A DNA stretch of 64,000 bases from the NCBI RefSeq assembly GCF_014204715.1, contig NZ_JACHLY010000001.1, positions 4,238,501-4,302,500 on the forward strand, written 5' to 3'. This DNA is from Streptomonospora salina. Lineage in GTDB: Bacteria > Actinomycetota > Actinomycetes > Streptosporangiales > Streptosporangiaceae. This document shows, one piece after another, positions 61,107 to 64,000 of the stretch. How positions within the stretch are numbered: the stretch's first letter is position 1; the number at the start of each line of letters is the position of its first letter. A program made the translations under genes and the position numbers. Below the pieces are notes generated by a model, which was not told the origin of the DNA, did no database searches, and worked only from the letters and a program-made list of their open reading frames with translations.

Positions 61107-61381
61107 TCACCGCCGCGGTCGGATGACCATCCGGGGGGAGCGGGCCTGCGGCACGCCCGGACGGCCAGAGCAGACCTTCCCGGCCGCCGCGGTAAGCGGG
61201 TGTGCTCGCTCGGCCCGTGCTGGCGGGTGATCGAGGTCGGTGCGGGGCGGCTCCAGGGACGGGGGCCGCCCCCGCCTGCGCGTCGCGGCCGGGGACTCGA
61301 GGCCGGGCGGTGCGCGGGCGGGGCCGCGCCCCCGAAGGGCGGCAGGCTCCCGCCGCTCCGGTGCCCGGAGGGGGCGCGGTG

Positions 61382-62260
61382 TCAGGGAGTGTGGCCGAGG
61401 TCGGCCAGGAGGGCCTCGGCGGCTGCGGCGGCCGCGCCGGTCGCGGGCGGTTCCCGTCCGAGGCGGCGGGTGGCGCGGGCGACGTTGGCGCACAGCAGCA
61501 GGCGGCACAACCTCCCACTGCGGGTAGACAACGGCCCGGCGAACCGGCGCAGGACCTCGTTCGCGATAGGGGGCACCCGCAGGGAGGCCGACCACAGGCA
61601 GGCGGCGTCCCACCCGGTCGGCGCCATGCCCCAGCTCTCCCAGTCCAGCAGCATCAGCTCCGGGCCGGTGAGATTCGCATACCCCAGGTCGCCGTGGGCA
61701 CAGGCCCATTCGTCGGCGGGGATGCGGGTGTCGATCCTGGTGCCGTAGACCTCGTGGATGCGGCGCGTGAGGTGGCCGGGCTCCAGGGCGGTGCGGTCGG
61801 TGGTGTGGGCCGCCAGCGCCTCCAGCGCGGTGGCCAACCCGTGCCACCACCCCGGGGCCAATTGGGGGTCGGTGGTGATCTCGCCGGTATCGGAGAGTGC
61901 GGGGGCGGGGGCCAGGGTGGTCTCCTCGGCCCGCCACACCACCTGACGGTCGGGGTCGGACCAGGTGGCGGCGGCGATCCAGCGGGGGCGGGGGACGCGG
62001 TCGCTGATCGCCGCCGCCGCTGCCTCGGTTCCGATCCAGGCGGAGGGGTCGAGGCGGGTGCTGTGCCGCCAGGACAGGCGCACCCAGGTGCCGGCGTCGG
62101 TGCGGAAGCCCGCGGTGCCGTTGGCCCGGCCGTAGTGGGCGGCGGCCCCGACCAGGTGTCGGCCCAGGCGGGTGCGGGCCTGGTGCAGCACGTCGTCGAG
62201 GTCCGCGGCCGAGAGGTCGTCCAACCCGCGTGGCGGGGTGCCGGTGTCTGGAGGGGGCAT
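61382..62260 (-). CDS. Phosphotransferase-like protein (APH fold)
   Basis: 292 residues. ACAHGDLGYANLTG (catalytic Asp in HGDxxxxN) and LLDWESWGMAPTGWDAACLW (metal-binding DxE) are the APH/choline-kinase signatures; the N-lobe shows WVRLSWRHSTRLDPSAWIGT. Substrate unknown (aminoglycoside resistance is not implied). ATG at 62260 overlaps the stop of the acetyltransferase gene (TGATG), so the two are coupled. Confidence 0.78.
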   Translation of the reverse strand: MPPPDTGTPPRGLDDLSAADLDDVLHQARTRLGRHLVGAAAHYGRANGTAGFRTDAGTWVRLSWRHSTRLDPSAWIGTEAAAAAISDRVPRPRWIAAATWSDPDRQVVWRAEETTLAPAPALSDTGEITTDPQLAPGWWHGLATALEALAAHTTDRTALEPGHLTRRIHEVYGTRIDTRIPADEWACAHGDLGYANLTGPELMLLDWESWGMAPTGWDAACLWSASLRVPPIANEVLRRFAGPLSTRSGRLCRLLLCANVARATRRLGREPPATGAAAAAAEALLADLGHTP

Positions 62261-62865
62261 CAGGCGGTAGGCGGTCCTGTCGGGTTCTCCTGCGTTCCCG
62301 CTGGGGCGGGCGAGATCGGGAGCATCAGGACGTCGTAGGTCGGTGCGCCTTCCCATGCCGGACGCAACCGGGCCGCCTTCTGCCATCCCCACCGGGTGTA
62401 GATCGCGTAGGCGTCGCGGTTCTCGGGGTTGACGAGAAGGGTGGCGCGGGACTCGCGGCGGTTGCCGAGGAGTTCGTCGTGCAGCCCGTGGGCCAGGCCC
62501 CGCCCGGTCCAGGGCCGGGCCACCATGATCTCCGACACGGCGAAGGTGCGGGTGCCGTCCTCGTGTGTGAACGCGGGGGGCACCTCGTCGAGGAGGCCGT
62601 TCCACCACGCGGTTCCCGCCTCCAAGGGCCATCCCCACGCCTGTCCGACGGGGGTGTCTCCGGCGAAGCCCATGACCAGGTCGAAGCCGTCCCGGCTCGT
62701 GTAGGCGTCGAACCTGTGCAGGAACGCATCGACCGAGTAGAACGGGTCTGCCGCGTCGACCCGCCGGGCGTAGGCGTCCCGGTAGAGGAGGGCGACGCTG
62801 TCGCGCAGCTCGCGGGCGTCGCGCGGGCCGTATCGGCGGAAGACGATCTCCGCGAGGCCGCTCAT
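62260..62865 (-). CDS. GNAT-family N-acetyltransferase
   Basis: 201 residues. GNAT motif A VSEIMVARPWTGRGLAHGLH with the acetyl-CoA binding R-x-x-G-x-G/A pattern, then ATLLVNPENRDAYAIYTRWG (motif B). Complete. Substrate unknown. It lies between a regulator-like gene upstream and the phosphotransferase-like gene downstream on the same strand, in a cluster of three or more. Confidence 0.82.
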   Translation of the reverse strand: MSGLAEIVFRRYGPRDARELRDSVALLYRDAYARRVDAADPFYSVDAFLHRFDAYTSRDGFDLVMGFAGDTPVGQAWGWPLEAGTAWWNGLLDEVPPAFTHEDGTRTFAVSEIMVARPWTGRGLAHGLHDELLGNRRESRATLLVNPENRDAYAIYTRWGWQKAARLRPAWEGAPTYDVLMLPISPAPAGTQENPTGPPTA

Positions 62866-64000
62866 CTAGGCTCCTTCCGTTCCACGGGTCGGCGTCAGCG
62901 CGAGCGCGTCGAAGCGCTCCACGAACTCCGCGTCCGGCGGGTCCGCGTCGCGGACCGGGCGCAGGCGGTCCACGATGCGGGCCGAGGTGATCTGTTTACT
63001 CTCCACCGCGGCCAGGACGGCCACGCCCTCGCTGGTGGAGGCTGCGATGTCGCCTTGGTGCAGCAGCGCCGTCGCGAGATAGGAGCGCCCGAGCGTGCGG
63101 TTGCGCGGTGTCAGGCCGTCCTGCTCGAGCGCGGCGGAGTACAGCTCCACGCTGCGCGCCGGCTCTGTGAGGTCGAGCCATCCCTGCGCCTCGTAGGAGT
63201 CGACTTCGCCCGGCGTGACGAAGCCGGTCCATCCGGGGTCGGTGTCGTGCGATCCCCGGTCGAGGTCGCGCCGCGCCCGGCCGATCGACGAACGGAAGGC
63301 CGCCCGGTCGCCGATCCGGGCGTGCGCCGCCGCTTTGCGCAGCGCCACCAGCGCGTGCAGGCGGGGGGAGGGCTCGCGCCGGATCAGTCCTTCGGCCTGT
63401 TCGGCCAGTCGCAGCCCTTCCCGTGCCCGGCTCGTGCGGCCCGTTTCGCGCGACAGGGCCGTGGATTGGGTCGCCATGTTGGCGCAGACGTGGGCGAGGA
63501 GTTCGTTGTCGCCCGTGCTGTTGGCCAGCAACTGGGCTTCGGTGTAGAGGTGGCGCGCGAGTTCCTGGTTTCCGGCGTCGTAGGCGACCCAGCCGCTGAT
63601 GATGCCGATGTCGGCCGTCAGGGTCAGCAGTTCCCGGCCGGTTGCGGCGTTGTAGTCGCCGTTGTCGAGCATCTGCCGTGCCCAGTCCCATTGCGTGAGG
63701 GCGTCCTGCAGCAGGGCGCCGCCTCCGACGCTTTGGTCGCGGTTGCGGAGCCCGTGCAGGCACGCGTTCAGCGCGCGGACGTGGGGTTCGCCGATCTTCC
63801 TGGAGTGCCAATCGACGGATGCGGCGCCCATGCCCAGTGCCGCGAGTCCGCCCAGCGCCCCGGCGGTGAAGGTTCGGCGGTCGATCTCAGACATGGATGA
63901 ATCGTCTCCGTAGACCAGAGGCAGGAGCGCTGCGCGGGGGAGCCCGAGCCGATCCACCACCCGCAGCAGCTCGCGCAGATCGTAGGCGGTGTCGCGCCGC
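62866..64000 (-). CDS. Regulator-like protein with TPR-type helical region (N terminus outside window)
   Basis: At least 378 residues, open to the window edge. After RRTFTAGALGGLAALGMGAA (a helix near the start of the visible part, as in proteins after an XRE helix-turn-helix) there are repeated helix pairs typical of TPR-like regions: LSRETGRTSRAREGLRLAEQ, RLHALVALRKAAAHARIGDR, RNRTLGRSYLATALLHQGDI. These are usual for XRE-type transcription regulators next to GNAT/phosphotransferase gene clusters in actinomycetes. The DNA-binding part is not seen. Confidence 0.65.
   Translation of the reverse strand, partial: RRDTAYDLRELLRVVDRLGLPRAALLPLVYGDDSSMSEIDRRTFTAGALGGLAALGMGAASVDWHSRKIGEPHVRALNACLHGLRNRDQSVGGGALLQDALTQWDWARQMLDNGDYNAATGRELLTLTADIGIISGWVAYDAGNQELARHLYTEAQLLANSTGDNELLAHVCANMATQSTALSRETGRTSRAREGLRLAEQAEGLIRREPSPRLHALVALRKAAAHARIGDRAAFRSSIGRARRDLDRGSHDTDPGWTGFVTPGEVDSYEAQGWLDLTEPARSVELYSAALEQDGLTPRNRTLGRSYLATALLHQGDIAASTSEGVAVLAAVESKQITSARIVDRLRPVRDADPPDAEFVERFDALALTPTRGTEGA

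Overview
This window is DNA from a high-GC actinomycete. The gene families (Tad pilus locus with a BTAD regulator, caspase plus EACC1, Lsr2, DUF2637, XRE plus ImmA) and the strong third-position GC fit a filamentous actinomycete. Nocardiopsaceae or a related Streptosporangiales family is my guess, not a proof. The left half is very GC-rich; parts of 31-58 kb (for example 34.2-36.5 and 54.2-55.3 kb) are clearly lower in GC and look acquired.

Layout. (1) 1-6.05 kb: the 3' part of a tad (Flp pilus) operon: end of the ATPase, TadB, TadC, a small pilin-like protein whose start is out of frame by one base, two TadE-like proteins, a TadG-like protein, and a 904-residue OmpA-BTAD protein. (2) 6.06-9.2 kb, reverse strand: EACC1 translationally coupled to a caspase-like peptidase with a C-terminal RDD membrane domain, then a DUF429 protein. 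(3) 10.5-28.6 kb: one long co-oriented mobile island of about 25 small genes. It holds a MoxR ATPase with a HExxH-VWA partner, several winged-helix proteins sharing one module, an Lsr2 xenogeneic silencer, two overlapping DNA methyltransferase genes (one with a degenerate catalytic motif), and a terminal overlapping module DUF2637 - small ORF - excisionase - tyrosine integrase. Strong GC-rich hairpins sit in many of its gene gaps. (4) 29.0-30.8 kb: a type I-E-like CRISPR array of 25 repeats and 24 spacers with no cas genes in the window and an internal spacer duplication.

(5) 31.1-59.3 kb: a defence and insertion-sequence island. At 31,085-31,128 lies the 3' half of a tRNA-Arg(TCT) on the reverse strand; its polarity says that an integrated element extends to the right. 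Inside are: an IS5-family element, a decayed IS5 relative inserted into a gene, a GIY-YIG-like/P-loop ATPase fusion (possible new defence protein), a group II intron remnant, an Abi/HEPN-like protein, a complete PaeR7I-type restriction-modification pair, a Ser/Thr kinase gene split by an IS4-family element with a clean target duplication, an ISAs1-family element that interrupts a membrane-protein gene, a TetR regulator, an XRE-ImmA pair, and a CBASS locus (CD-NTase, Cap2 E1-E2, convergent Cap5 HNH-SAVED). The CBASS block lies between two 300-bp direct repeats that carry remnants of a type ISP-like restriction enzyme. (6) 59.5-64 kb: ordinary-looking chromosome with two hypothetical proteins, a phosphotransferase-like protein, a GNAT acetyltransferase and a truncated regulator-like protein.

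Together the window is a stack of mobile and anti-phage functions next to a pilus locus. Many of the defence genes are visibly damaged (IS insertions, frameshifts, internal deletions), so which are functional is an open question.
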